Part shown: positions 54,506 through 63,872 of the stretch, in pieces
Position numbering within the stretch: position 1 is the stretch's first letter
Layout: each line of letters opens with the position of its first letter
Assembly (NCBI GenBank): GCA_965200805.1
Contig: OZ241384.1
Location: 806,001-870,000, forward strand
DNA length: 64,000 nt
Direction: 5' to 3'
Source: MPNP01 sp026709725
Lineage (GTDB): Bacteria; Pseudomonadota; Alphaproteobacteria; Rhodobacterales; Rhodobacteraceae
Notes under the pieces: model-generated
What the model saw: only the letters and a program-made list of their open reading frames with translations
Database searches by the model: none
What the model was told of the DNA's origin: nothing
Made by a program: the position numbers and the translations under genes

Positions 54506-54990
54506 AAGTTCTTGGAATCGCCGGGTGGAAGAATTCCGGCAAAACCAGCCTGGTGGAGCGTCTGATCCGGGAGCTGAACCATCGGGGCGTTCAGGTCTCA
54601 ACAGTGAAGCACGCGCATCATGCATTTACAGTTGATCAGCAGGGCACAGACAGTGCCCGCCACCAGGCAGCAGGAGCGTCGGAAGTTCTGATTGCGTCAG
54701 GGCAGCACTGGGCGCTGATAAGTCGTCACCCATCTCCCGATCTCCCGGAACTTGTGACCAGATTGTCCCCCGTCGACCTTGTCCTCGTGGAGGGATTCAA
54801 GTCCGAACCAATTCCCAAAATCGAGCTGCGTCGACGAGAAGCCGGTGGCAGCCCCATGTATCCCGGCGACAGCAGAATCGTGGCAATTGCAAGTGACCAT
54901 CCGATTGCAGATCAGGACATTCCGGTTTTTTGGCTTGACGATATCATCACCATTGCCGACTTTGTCATGTCCAGCATTCTCGGGAGATAA
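54502..54990 (+). CDS. mobB: Molybdopterin-guanine dinucleotide biosynthesis adaptor
   Basis: 162 residues from GTG 54502. P-loop GWKNSGKTSLVERL at the N-terminus, KHAHHAFTVDQQGTDSARHQAAGA and VEGFKSEPIPKIELRR are MobB marks. It binds GTP and assists MobA. The next gene, moeA, starts four bases after its stop. Confidence 0.94.
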   Translation: MKVLGIAGWKNSGKTSLVERLIRELNHRGVQVSTVKHAHHAFTVDQQGTDSARHQAAGASEVLIASGQHWALISRHPSPDLPELVTRLSPVDLVLVEGFKSEPIPKIELRRREAGGSPMYPGDSRIVAIASDHPIADQDIPVFWLDDIITIADFVMSSILGR

Positions 54991-54994
54991 ATCC

Positions 54995-56233
54995 ATGGCC
55001 AGGACCGGCAGCAGTCTGCCCCGAGGCATTGACTGGATCCCGGTGGATGTGGCTCTGGCAAATCTCCGGGCAACAATGCCCGTGCTGGACGAAACCGAAC
55101 GTGTTGTGGTGGACGATGCAACAGAACGTGTTCCGGCCAACGATCTCCTTGCCGCTCGGGACAACCCGCCGGGCAGCAATGCCGCAGTTGACGGGTACGG
55201 TTTTGTGCATCAGGGTGGAGGAGGGAGGCGGAATCTCGTCAGGGGATCATCCGTCCCGGGCGCGCCTTATGCCGGAGTGATTGGTGATGGTCAGGCTGTC
55301 CGTATCCTGACTGGAGCCAGGATCCCGCCCGGCGTTGACACGGTTGTCATGGAGGAAAACACCCGGGTCGCCCATGGTGTCCTGACCATGACCGATTGCC
55401 CCGATCCGGGAGCAAATATCCGCATTGCCGGTGAGGATTTCCGTTACGGCGACACGGTTTTTGGCAAGGGCAAGAGGCTGGGCATCAATGATCTTGCAAC
55501 ACTTGCGGCGACCGGGATGCAGGAAATTGATGTCATTCGACGACCGCGGATTGGTGTTCTGTCAACCGGGGATGAACTGATTGAGGCTCGATTTGATACC
55601 GATTCATATGACACTGTTGACATGAATCGACCCGTTCTGCTTGCCATGATCCGGCAATGGGGCTTCGAGGCCCGCGACCTCGGCCGGATTCGCGATGATG
55701 CTGCATCGCTCAGACAGGTCCTTGGATCTGTTGCCGGAAATCTGGATGCTGTCCTGACCACCGGGGGTGCATCGGCAAGTGAACAGGATCATGTGTCGGC
55801 CCTTCTCAAGGCCGAGGGGAGTCATCATTTGTGGCGGATTGCCATGAAGCCGGGGCGCCCCCTGGTAATGGCGCACTGGCAAGGGATGCCGATTCTTGGC
55901 CTTCCCGGCAATCCGGTTGCAGCTTTTGTCTGTGCACTGATTTTTGCGTATCCGGCACTCTGTCATCTGGCAGGCGAGACATGGCCTGTACCGGTCCCAT
56001 ATCGTGTGCCGGCTGCTTTCGAAAAGTCAAAAAGGCCGGGTCGTCGAGAGTATCTTCGTGCGCGGCTCACCAAAGGCGGTGCTGCAGAAATTTATCCTTC
56101 CGAGGGATCCGGACTGACGACCGGTCTGGCCTGGTCAGAAGGGCTGGTCGAACTTGGAGATGCGGCGATGAACATCCGCCCGGGTGACCCGGTGTGCTAT
56201 CTGCCCTATGGAAGCTTCCGCCTCGGCACTTAA
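54995..56233 (+). CDS. moeA: Molybdopterin molybdenumtransferase
   Basis: 412 residues from ATG 54995 (GGGAG before); longer upstream reading overlaps mobB. PPGSNAAVDGYGFV, VRILTGARIPPGVDTVVMEE, VLSTGDEL, TTGGASASEQDHV and LGLPGNPVAAFVC cover MoeA domains I-IV. It inserts molybdate into adenylated molybdopterin. Last of the fdhD-mobA-mobB-moeA row. Its stop overlaps the end of the converging gene at 56230. Confidence 0.95.
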   Translation: MARTGSSLPRGIDWIPVDVALANLRATMPVLDETERVVVDDATERVPANDLLAARDNPPGSNAAVDGYGFVHQGGGGRRNLVRGSSVPGAPYAGVIGDGQAVRILTGARIPPGVDTVVMEENTRVAHGVLTMTDCPDPGANIRIAGEDFRYGDTVFGKGKRLGINDLATLAATGMQEIDVIRRPRIGVLSTGDELIEARFDTDSYDTVDMNRPVLLAMIRQWGFEARDLGRIRDDAASLRQVLGSVAGNLDAVLTTGGASASEQDHVSALLKAEGSHHLWRIAMKPGRPLVMAHWQGMPILGLPGNPVAAFVCALIFAYPALCHLAGETWPVPVPYRVPAAFEKSKRPGRREYLRARLTKGGAAEIYPSEGSGLTTGLAWSEGLVELGDAAMNIRPGDPVCYLPYGSFRLGT

Positions 56234-57249
56234 TAGTGCTCCATCGCATGGCGTACAAGAACCAGGGCCCGGATACAGCGCGTTTCGGTCAGACGCTCGA
56301 TTTCCCGGTCCGTCAAAACGCTCGCAAGATACCTGATGACCGGCACGGCATGCTCGATGAATTCATCAACCCGGGCTGTGAAGTCATGATCCTGAACGAT
56401 CATCCGACTGACTGCATCAAGGAGATGGTATGTCTTGATTTCTCCAACCCCCAGGAGTGATTTTGCTGTGAGCATCGGTGCGCCTGTGCGCAGGAAATCC
56501 GGATCGGAATAGTCGACGACCATCTCGTCAGTGCTGACACCATTCTCTGCCAGACGTTGCAGAATGGTATAGGTTTGCTCCATCAGAGTGGCAATCTCCG
56601 GATGCTGCCTGACTGTCTCAATGGCTTCAAGTGCCTCTGTATCATCCGGGGAATCGGCAAAATTCATGGCCCTGATCAACATTGCCGCCGGCATACCGTA
56701 ATCATCAAGATATGTTTTATATGCTGCACCACGACCCTCCGCACCAATATGACCGGGGCCGGCACCGTCGCCGGAACCGTCCGGATAACCTGACGTGTCA
56801 TCCAGGGTTTCCACCTCATCCGGTATTTCAAGCGGTTCATAATAAGCCGGTGCAGTCTGTTCGATAGCATCATGAGTGGTCTCATCACGGGGCGGATTCA
56901 CCGGGCCTGCATTCATCGAATCGATGCGATTCCTCGGGGGGGCTTCCAGGGTGGAACAGAATTTGGCCAGCCTGTTTACAGCGGCATTCAACTGATCAAT
57001 CTCGGAGCGGGTTTGATATAAAATGATGATGGTGATCGCTCCGCCCCAGACAATAACCAGTGGCAATACGCTGACAACAAGCTCTGTCAGGCCGCGATTG
57101 CCGAGCGTCGAATTGCTAACAATATAGAAAAAATAGCAGAGTGCGGCCCAGACCACACTCACTGCCACCGCATAAAAAATGATGAACGGTGTCCGGTACC
57201 GGTGCTCCTTCGAACTCTCATCATCGTTCCAGAATTTGAGATGTATCAT
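56230..57249 (-). CDS. Membrane protein of unknown function downstream of greA
   Basis: 339 residues. Two membrane helices near the N-terminus (about 22-45 and 58-80), then a short coiled coil (RSEIDQLNAAVNRLAKF), a low-complexity linker (about 105-170), and a helical C-terminal domain (180-339). No family recognised. It begins 12 bases after greA and is probably co-transcribed. The linker suggests a membrane-tethered domain acting in the cytoplasm. Confidence 0.7.
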   Translation of the reverse strand: MIHLKFWNDDESSKEHRYRTPFIIFYAVAVSVVWAALCYFFYIVSNSTLGNRGLTELVVSVLPLVIVWGGAITIIILYQTRSEIDQLNAAVNRLAKFCSTLEAPPRNRIDSMNAGPVNPPRDETTHDAIEQTAPAYYEPLEIPDEVETLDDTSGYPDGSGDGAGPGHIGAEGRGAAYKTYLDDYGMPAAMLIRAMNFADSPDDTEALEAIETVRQHPEIATLMEQTYTILQRLAENGVSTDEMVVDYSDPDFLRTGAPMLTAKSLLGVGEIKTYHLLDAVSRMIVQDHDFTARVDEFIEHAVPVIRYLASVLTDREIERLTETRCIRALVLVRHAMEHY

Positions 57250-57261
57250 TGTCTTTCTGCT

Positions 57262-57738
57262 TCACTGCGACTTGTACTGGATATCCAGGACTGTGAATGT
57301 GTGCTCACCTCTCGGGGTATTCACCTCAACCGACTCGCCGACATCCATACCCAGCAGGGCCCGTGCCACAGCAGTATTGACACTGATCCGGCCCTTGCGT
57401 GTATCAGCCTCGTATTCGCTTACAATCTGATAGGTACTGATTTCCTCGGTATCATCATTCTCAATCGTCACTGTTGCTCCGAACTTGATCGGTCCCGAAA
57501 GTGTACCGATGTCCACCACTTCGGCCCGCGAGGTGAGCGTCTTGAGCTCATTGATCCTGGCTTCAATGAATGCCTGGCGGTCCTTGGCGGCATGATACTC
57601 GGCATTTTCCTTCAGGTCGCCAAGGGCGCGCGCTTCCGAGATCGCCCTGATGATGGCCGGACGATCACGGGTGAGCAACTGATCAAGTTCGACTCTTGCA
57701 TTCTCAAGACCCGGTTGGGTAATAGATATGCGATCCAT
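57262..57738 (-). CDS. greA: Transcription elongation factor GreA
   Basis: 158 residues from ATG 57738, the normal length; an ATG 66 bases upstream would add an atypical tail. N-terminal coiled coil has ARALGDLKENAEYHAAKDRQAFIEARI (key LGDLKENAEYHAAK with the acidic tip), and the FKBP-like domain ends RGEHTFTVLDIQY. It stimulates transcript cleavage by stalled RNA polymerase. Confidence 0.95.
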   Translation of the reverse strand: MDRISITQPGLENARVELDQLLTRDRPAIIRAISEARALGDLKENAEYHAAKDRQAFIEARINELKTLTSRAEVVDIGTLSGPIKFGATVTIENDDTEEISTYQIVSEYEADTRKGRISVNTAVARALLGMDVGESVEVNTPRGEHTFTVLDIQYKSQ

Positions 57739-58007
57739 ATTATCACCACCCGGATTGCCGCTGCTGAATTTCTCCAAGTCATCACCCGTCACAATGGCAG
57801 GCATGGAGGTTCCCTGAAACATAGTCAGGATTGTGAATATGTCAATTGTCTGACTGAGAGACACCCGACGGATTGCAACACTCCATGGCAGGAGATACGT
57901 GTAGTGATTGATACCGAATCCGGGATATTGATTGGCCGCAGGAAGAACGACGGATCGGTTCAGAGGGGCGTATTGGGCACCCATACAATGAAGGCGGGGT
58001 CGAAACG

Positions 58008-59648
58008 ATGACAGTTGATCGTGATTCCATGGAATTCGATGTTGTCATTGTGGGATCGGGTCCGGCCGGCCTCTCGGCCGCCATCCGTTTGAAGCAGATC
58101 GATCCTGACCTTGAGATCTGCGTTCTTGAAAAGGGGTCCGAGGTCGGTGCCCACATCCTGTCCGGAGCAGTCCTTGACCCAATTGGTCTTGATACACTTC
58201 TCCCGGACTGGCGCAATCAGAACTGCCCTGTCAAGGTTGCGGTCAAGCATGACAATTTCTACCTGTTGGGGGAGGCAGGCCGGATCCGGATTCCCAACTG
58301 GCCAATGCCCCCGCTCATGTCGAATCATGGCTGCTACATTGTATCCATGGCCAATGTCTGTCGATGGATGGCAGAACGGGCCGAAGACCTCGGGGTCAAT
58401 GTCTTTCCGGGCATGGCCTGCACCGAACTGGTGCATGATGATGACCAGACACTCCGCGGGGTGGTTGCCGGCGAATTCGGCCTTCAGGCGGACGGGACTC
58501 CCGGTCCGCAATATGAGCCCGGTGTCAATATGCTGGGGCAGTACACATTGCTCTGCGAGGGTGCGCATGGGTCGCTCACCAAACAGATCATCCAGACCCA
58601 TTCCCTGGACCGTTATGCTCAACCCCAGAAATACGGTCTTGGCATGAAGGAGATCTGGGAAATTGATCCTGCCCATCATGCCGAAGGCACGGTCACCCAT
58701 ACTGCCGGCTGGCCTCTCGGTCGCGCAGCCGGTGGCGGATCGTTTCTTTATCACATGGACAGAAACCAGATCAGTCTGGGGTTCGTGGTCCACCTTGATT
58801 ATTCCAATCCCCATCTCTTCCCCTACATGGAATTCCAGCGTTTCAAGCACCATCCCCTGATCGCTCCACTTCTCAAGGGCGGGACGCGCCTTGCCTATGG
58901 TGCCCGTGCAATTACAGAAGGTGGCTGGCAGTCGCTGCCACAATGCGCCTTCCCCGGTGGGCTCTTGGCCGGCTGTGCAGCCGGACTTGTGAATGTGCCC
59001 CGAATCAAGGGCAATCACAATGCAATGCTGAGCGGGATTGCCGCCGCCGAAACCGTCGCCGGTGCTATCGGTGCACCGGGTCAGACTCTGGGGGCTTATG
59101 ACACGCGACTTCGCACCGGTCGGATCGGCCGGGATCTGGTCGGGGTCCAAAATGTAAAGCCACTCTGGTCACGCTATGGCCTGCTGTCTTCCCTCGCACT
59201 GGGCGGCATTGATATGTGGTTTGCCTCCTTGACCGGTCGACCGCTCCTGGGATCCTTGCGGCATACCAAATCAGATGCTGAAGCCACAGGCAACGCCACG
59301 GATTTTATGCCGATTGACTATCCGCGTCCGGATGGCGTGATCAGTTTTGACCGACTGACGAATGTCGCCTATTCAGGCACGAACCATGAAGAGTCACAAC
59401 CTTCACATCTCCGCCTGGATGATCAATCCATCCCGATCGAGGTCAATTTGCCGGCCTATGATGAACCTGCACAACGCTACTGTCCGGCTGGCGTCTATGA
59501 AGTTATCGAGAGCGGCGATGGACCGGAGTTCAAAATCAATTTTCAGAATTGTGTCCATTGCAAGACATGTGATATCAAGGATCCAAGCCAGAACATCAAC
59601 TGGACCCCTCCCCAGGGGGGTGACGGCCCGAACTACCCCAATATGTGA
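58008..59648 (+). CDS. Electron transfer flavoprotein-ubiquinone oxidoreductase
   Basis: 546 residues. FAD motif VVIVGSGPAGLSAAIRL near the N-terminus, quinone-binding region, and near the C-terminus the 4Fe-4S cluster cysteines in RYCPAGVYE and NCVHCKTCDIKDPSQNINW. It passes electrons from ETF (fed by acyl-CoA dehydrogenases such as that at 38681) to ubiquinone at the inner membrane. Ten bases separate it from the TPR gene; this gene order to ispE is common in Rhodospirillales, as I recall it. Confidence 0.96.
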   Translation: MTVDRDSMEFDVVIVGSGPAGLSAAIRLKQIDPDLEICVLEKGSEVGAHILSGAVLDPIGLDTLLPDWRNQNCPVKVAVKHDNFYLLGEAGRIRIPNWPMPPLMSNHGCYIVSMANVCRWMAERAEDLGVNVFPGMACTELVHDDDQTLRGVVAGEFGLQADGTPGPQYEPGVNMLGQYTLLCEGAHGSLTKQIIQTHSLDRYAQPQKYGLGMKEIWEIDPAHHAEGTVTHTAGWPLGRAAGGGSFLYHMDRNQISLGFVVHLDYSNPHLFPYMEFQRFKHHPLIAPLLKGGTRLAYGARAITEGGWQSLPQCAFPGGLLAGCAAGLVNVPRIKGNHNAMLSGIAAAETVAGAIGAPGQTLGAYDTRLRTGRIGRDLVGVQNVKPLWSRYGLLSSLALGGIDMWFASLTGRPLLGSLRHTKSDAEATGNATDFMPIDYPRPDGVISFDRLTNVAYSGTNHEESQPSHLRLDDQSIPIEVNLPAYDEPAQRYCPAGVYEVIESGDGPEFKINFQNCVHCKTCDIKDPSQNINWTPPQGGDGPNYPNM

Positions 59649-59657
59649 GCCGAACGC

Positions 59658-61418
59658 ATGATCACGCCACGGTGTCTCTCCGGTCATTATCCGCCAGAAG
59701 ATTCAGTTCTGTCCGGGACCCGCACTCCTCAGACGGCTTTCATGGGTCTGCTCATTGCCATCTTCATAACCCTGACGTCCGGCCTGGCAGCCAAGCCCAA
59801 TATTGAGGCATTTCTCTACGGATACCACACCGCGCGCAACCTTAACTATCAGGATGCCGAGGCCGCGATCGACACTGCGATCAGGGCCGATCCGGACAGC
59901 GTCGAGGTTCGCACAACCGCACTGTATACCTATCTCGCCACCGGTCGGATTGAAGAGGCCTTTGCGATCGCCCGTTCACTCCATGCCGATGGCATATCCA
60001 ACCCCATTCTGGACACCATCCTGCTGACAGACGACTTCATCAACAACAACTCTGAAAAAATCATATCCGGCACCCTCGACAGTTCTGCCACCTCACCTGT
60101 CCTCGACCGCCTGGCGTTGGCGTGGTCATTGCTTCGGAGCGGTCAGATTGAGGAATCTCTCGCAAGTTTTACCAATGCCAATGATCCGGATGACATTGCG
60201 ATTATCATGGACTTTCACCGCATACTGGCCAATGCGCTGACGGGCAATACCGGTATTGCGCTCGAATTGGCCGAGGCCCATGAGACCCACCCGGACTCCA
60301 TCGCCGGTGATCTGTTATATGTCAGGGCCCAGTTGCTCGCCAGTACGGCGAACCGCGAACAGGCCCTCGCGTTGCTCGATGAGAAGCCGTATTCCGAAAA
60401 TGACCCCCGTGCTATCCGCCTGATGTCCCTGCGTAATCGTCTCGCGGCGGGTGATACAATCCATTTTGACTATATTGACTCACCGGCTGATGGTCTGGCG
60501 GAAGCATTCGCCATGCTGAGCCGGTTACTGATTGTCAGTGAGCGGCACGGCGAATCTGTGCTCCATCTGCAGCAGGCCAATGCCCTGGACCCGGACAATG
60601 ACCTGATCACACTTAATCTTGCCTCGCTGCTTTATGAAGTCGGCAATCCCCTTTTGGCAGGACAAACCCTGAGCGATGGGCCGCATGATGCAGTCTTTGG
60701 CAACAATTACGGCCAGTTGAAGGCGCGTGCTCTCTACAAGAACGGTGAAACAGAAACAGCGTTTTCAATCCTCAACGAAATGATTGAAGAGGATCCGGTT
60801 TCATACACCCCGCCCTTCGTTCTGGGCGAACTCTATCGAATGGAAGAACGCTACAGGGAGGCCATTGATGCCTATGATACAGCCCTGGAGCGCATGGAAG
60901 CCAATGATGCTGTCACCAAAGGCTGGACGATCAACTTCTATCGTGCCGTCTCCTACATGGAACTTGATGAATGGGGTGCCGCTGAAGCAGATTTTCGTGC
61001 GGCCCTGGAAATTGCCGGCAGGACACCCTTCCTCTTGAATTATCTTGGCTATTCACTTGCTGACCTTGGCATCAAACTTGATGAAGCCGAAACCATGATC
61101 CGGGAAGCTGTCGAGGCTGAACCAAACAACGGCATGTATGTCGACTCACTCGGCTGGGTGTTTTTCAGACAGGGTCGGTATGAGGAAGCACTTGAACAGC
61201 TGGAGCGTGCTAGGAGGCTGGCATCACCGGACGCTGAGATCATTGACCACCTCGGAGATGCCTACTGGAAGACCGGTCAGCATGATTACGCCTATGAACA
61301 ATGGGAGATCGCGCTTGAGTTGGCTGAAGACAGGGAATTGATTGAGCGGATCAAGCGCAAAATCGAAGTCGGTTTGGATAAGGTTCTTGAGGAAGAAGCG
61401 GCAGTGAATGATTCCTGA
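59658..61418 (+). CDS. Tetratricopeptide repeat protein, probably exported
   Basis: 586 residues from ATG 59658; ATG 59742 would give a cleaner signal peptide (GLLIAIFITLTSGLAA). TPR-like helical pairs recur, best seen at 365-420, 430-470 (AVSYMELDEWGAAEADFRAAL) and 480-545 (GWVFFRQGRYEEALEQLERA). A scaffold in the periplasm or at the membrane. It overlaps ispE by 11 bases. The family keeps this place next to ispE in many Alphaproteobacteria, but its role is unknown. Confidence 0.85.
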   Translation: MITPRCLSGHYPPEDSVLSGTRTPQTAFMGLLIAIFITLTSGLAAKPNIEAFLYGYHTARNLNYQDAEAAIDTAIRADPDSVEVRTTALYTYLATGRIEEAFAIARSLHADGISNPILDTILLTDDFINNNSEKIISGTLDSSATSPVLDRLALAWSLLRSGQIEESLASFTNANDPDDIAIIMDFHRILANALTGNTGIALELAEAHETHPDSIAGDLLYVRAQLLASTANREQALALLDEKPYSENDPRAIRLMSLRNRLAAGDTIHFDYIDSPADGLAEAFAMLSRLLIVSERHGESVLHLQQANALDPDNDLITLNLASLLYEVGNPLLAGQTLSDGPHDAVFGNNYGQLKARALYKNGETETAFSILNEMIEEDPVSYTPPFVLGELYRMEERYREAIDAYDTALERMEANDAVTKGWTINFYRAVSYMELDEWGAAEADFRAALEIAGRTPFLLNYLGYSLADLGIKLDEAETMIREAVEAEPNNGMYVDSLGWVFFRQGRYEEALEQLERARRLASPDAEIIDHLGDAYWKTGQHDYAYEQWEIALELAEDRELIERIKRKIEVGLDKVLEEEAAVNDS

Positions 61419-62259
61419 ACGCATCGCATCGGCCAAGGTCAATCTGGCCCTCCATGTTCTTGGACAGCGTCCTGATGGTTTCCATGAGATCAGCAGTCTG
61501 GTTGTCTTCACGACCTTCGGTGATGTCGTGTCAATCGCATCCGGTAACTCCGGACCGCTGAGTATCCGTGGACCATTCGGCCACTGTGTACCTCATGATC
61601 AAAGCAATCTCGCATGCCGTGCACTTGCCTTGCTGGGTTGTGCCGACAAGGTCACAATCACGCTGGACAAGCAAATCCCGGTTGAGGCCGGTCTCGGCGG
61701 GGGGTCGTCCGATGCGGCAAGCGTCATCCTTATGGCAGCACGGCTGTTCAATCTTGACATCCCGGACCCTGCCGCCATCGCCGCGCTCGGCTCGGATGTC
61801 CCTGTCTGTCTTTTTGGCAGGTCTGCGCTCGTTGGTGGTCTTGGAGAACAGATCAAGCCGGTTGAATCGCTTCCGGATCTCTTCCTGGTTCTGGTCAATC
61901 CCATGTTCCATCTGGCCACACGGGATGTGTATCATGCTGTCAAATCCCCATCCGGCCGGATTCTCGATATGCCGCCTGCAAACTGTGATCTGGCATCTCT
62001 CGCCGCCTGGCTGCATGAACAGGCCAATGATCTTGAGACAGCCGCGATCGCACTTGCACCATGCATTGCCGATGTTCTTGCCGCAATCCGCAAGACGACC
62101 GGTTGCCTGCTCGCCAGAATGTCAGGATCCGGGGCCACCTGTTATGGTCTTTATCAATCCAGGGAGGCGGCACAAACAGCCGCCAGGGCCATCGCTGCGT
62201 CCAACGAAAGCTGGTGGGTGCAGGAAACACAGGTGACATCACAAAGCGATCGCGTCTGA
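61408..62259 (+). CDS. ispE: 4-Diphosphocytidyl-2-C-methyl-D-erythritol kinase
   Basis: 283 residues. ASAKVNLALHVLGQRPDGFHEI (Lys in the GHMP start), the ATP loop VEAGLGGGSSDAASV and the C-terminal MSGSGATCYGLY are GHMP-kinase motifs. It phosphorylates CDP-methylerythritol in the non-mevalonate isoprenoid route. Starts within the end of the TPR gene. It converges with the polyprenyl synthase. Confidence 0.95.
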   Translation: MIPERIASAKVNLALHVLGQRPDGFHEISSLVVFTTFGDVVSIASGNSGPLSIRGPFGHCVPHDQSNLACRALALLGCADKVTITLDKQIPVEAGLGGGSSDAASVILMAARLFNLDIPDPAAIAALGSDVPVCLFGRSALVGGLGEQIKPVESLPDLFLVLVNPMFHLATRDVYHAVKSPSGRILDMPPANCDLASLAAWLHEQANDLETAAIALAPCIADVLAAIRKTTGCLLARMSGSGATCYGLYQSREAAQTAARAIAASNESWWVQETQVTSQSDRV

Positions 62260-62303
62260 GCACCCGACACCATCACCGGAACCCCCATCAGAGGTCCCCG
62301 TGT

Positions 62304-63299
62304 TCAATTCGTCCGCCTGACAGTGAACTCGGCGAGACGGGCCAGAAAATCTGCAATCTCACTTCGCGGGAGATGCGTCAGACAGTCCCTGGCCCGGCTT
62401 GCCCAACTCTCGGCCTCCCGGCAGGTTCGATCCAGTATACCGCGCTTCTGCATGATCTCCCGTGCCTGATCAATGTCACCATCCCGCTGCCGGCCCTGTG
62501 ATATTGTCCGGTACCAGAATGACTTTTCCTGCCGGTCGGCTGTCTCAATCGCGCGCAGGACCGGCAGGGTGACCTTACGCTCCCGAAAGTCATCGCCGAC
62601 ATTTTTCCCCAACCGATCTGTCGCACCGGAGTAGTCGAGAAGATCGTCCATGATCTGGAAACTGACGCCCAGCGCATCGCCATACTCCTCACATGCCCTG
62701 ATTGCATCGCTGTCAGCCCCCGACACGACAGCCCCGACCCTGGCCGCCGCCGAAAACAGTGCAGCTGTCTTGCCACGAATAATCCGGAAATATGTCTCAT
62801 CGCCCATGGCCAGATTCCGATGGGAGACAAGTTGCAGAATTTCGGCCTCCGAAATCGTCGCTGAGGCGTCTGCAAGTGTCATCAGGGCCTCAATTGAATT
62901 TGCGGCAACCATCAGCTGGAAAGACCGGGCAAACAGATAATCCCCCACCAGTACTGATGTCTTGCTGTCCCAAATCGTATTGGCTGTCGGACGCCCCCGG
63001 CGCTGCATACTCTCGTCGACGACATCATCGTGAACAAGTGTTGCCGTATGAACAAATTCAACCGCTGTTGCGAGATTGACATGATCCTCGCCAGAGCAGC
63101 CGAGAAGGTTGGCGGTCGACAGCGTCAGAACCGGCCGGATTCGCTTGCCACCCCCCTCAAAGAGATGTGTGACGACCTCGTTGATACGATCCACGGTTTC
63201 GGAGCCTGACAGGCTCACGATCTTCTCCTCAACCCTGACCAGATCCCTGGCAATAACATCCGGCAGGCGGGTGAGGGGAAAGTTCGAACTCATAGGCAT
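62304..63299 (-). CDS. ispB: Polyprenyl diphosphate synthase (octaprenyl type)
   Basis: 331 residues; ATG 63299 or 63293. First Asp-rich motif DDVVDESMQRRG (about 90-101), GKRIRPVL, second Asp-rich motif MDDLLDYSG (about 215-223), and KTAALFSAAARVGA are the prenyl synthase landmarks. The residues before the first motif (TLVHDDVVD) suit long-chain (C40-C50) products for the ubiquinone side chain; exact length is not readable. Confidence 0.92.
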   Translation of the reverse strand: MPMSSNFPLTRLPDVIARDLVRVEEKIVSLSGSETVDRINEVVTHLFEGGGKRIRPVLTLSTANLLGCSGEDHVNLATAVEFVHTATLVHDDVVDESMQRRGRPTANTIWDSKTSVLVGDYLFARSFQLMVAANSIEALMTLADASATISEAEILQLVSHRNLAMGDETYFRIIRGKTAALFSAAARVGAVVSGADSDAIRACEEYGDALGVSFQIMDDLLDYSGATDRLGKNVGDDFRERKVTLPVLRAIETADRQEKSFWYRTISQGRQRDGDIDQAREIMQKRGILDRTCREAESWASRARDCLTHLPRSEIADFLARLAEFTVRRTN

Positions 63300-63374
63300 A
63301 TCGGAATCGCCGCCCGACCTGCATTTTTGATGCCCCTCTCGACATCGTCACCGGGTTGGGGGTATAGAACCGTC

Positions 63375-63593
63375 ATGAAGGAAATCCTGAGAACGACCGA
63401 TCCAACGCTGATTGCCTTCTCCACGGCATTGCTTGAGGGGGAGGGCATACAGCCCTTCGTCATGGATGTCCATATGAGTGTCATTGAGGGGTCTATTGGC
63501 ATCTTCCCCCGGCGCCTCATGGTTGCCGACCGGGATTATATCTGCGCCCGCCGTATCCTTGCTGACAATGAAATTGATCTTCCTGAGGACTGA
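63375..63593 (+). CDS. DUF2007 domain protein
   Basis: 72 residues from ATG 63375, which gives KEILRTTDPTLIAFSTALLEGEGI; the frame above it lacks a start site. VEGSIGIFPRRLMVADRDYICARRIL (key GIFPRRLMVAD) is the DUF2007 core, a small domain suggested to bind signals. It usually lies next to the polyprenyl synthase in Alphaproteobacteria, as here, transcribed divergently. Confidence 0.85.
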   Translation: MKEILRTTDPTLIAFSTALLEGEGIQPFVMDVHMSVIEGSIGIFPRRLMVADRDYICARRILADNEIDLPED

Positions 63594-63710
63594 GCACCAC
63601 CATCGCCTCAAAAGATATTTTTCACTCCCCCGCAGATTTTCCTTGTCTCACCCATGGGTCATTCACTACAATGACCGGGCTTGTTGCAACTCACAGAAAA
63701 GGAGGCCCGA

Positions 63711-63872
63711 ATGACGGCGGAGGAAAAGCGCGATTCACTTAAAAAAGAACATGAAGAACTTTCGAGGCTGGTCGAACAGGAAGAACAGTACCCGTCACCC
63801 AATCAGTTTTACATCTCCGAGCTGAAGAAAAAGAAGCTCCAGCTCAAGGAACAGATTGAGGGAATCAGCTAG
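63711..63872 (+). CDS. YdcH family protein (DUF465)
   Basis: 53 residues from ATG 63711, with AAAAGGAGG seven bases before. All-helical coiled coil: KKEHEELSRLVEQEEQYPSPNQF then ISELKKKKLQLKEQIEGI, the DUF465 shape (key LKKKKLQLKEQI). Function unknown. The last 128 bases of the window (63873-64000) show nothing. Confidence 0.9.
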   Translation: MTAEEKRDSLKKEHEELSRLVEQEEQYPSPNQFYISELKKKKLQLKEQIEGIS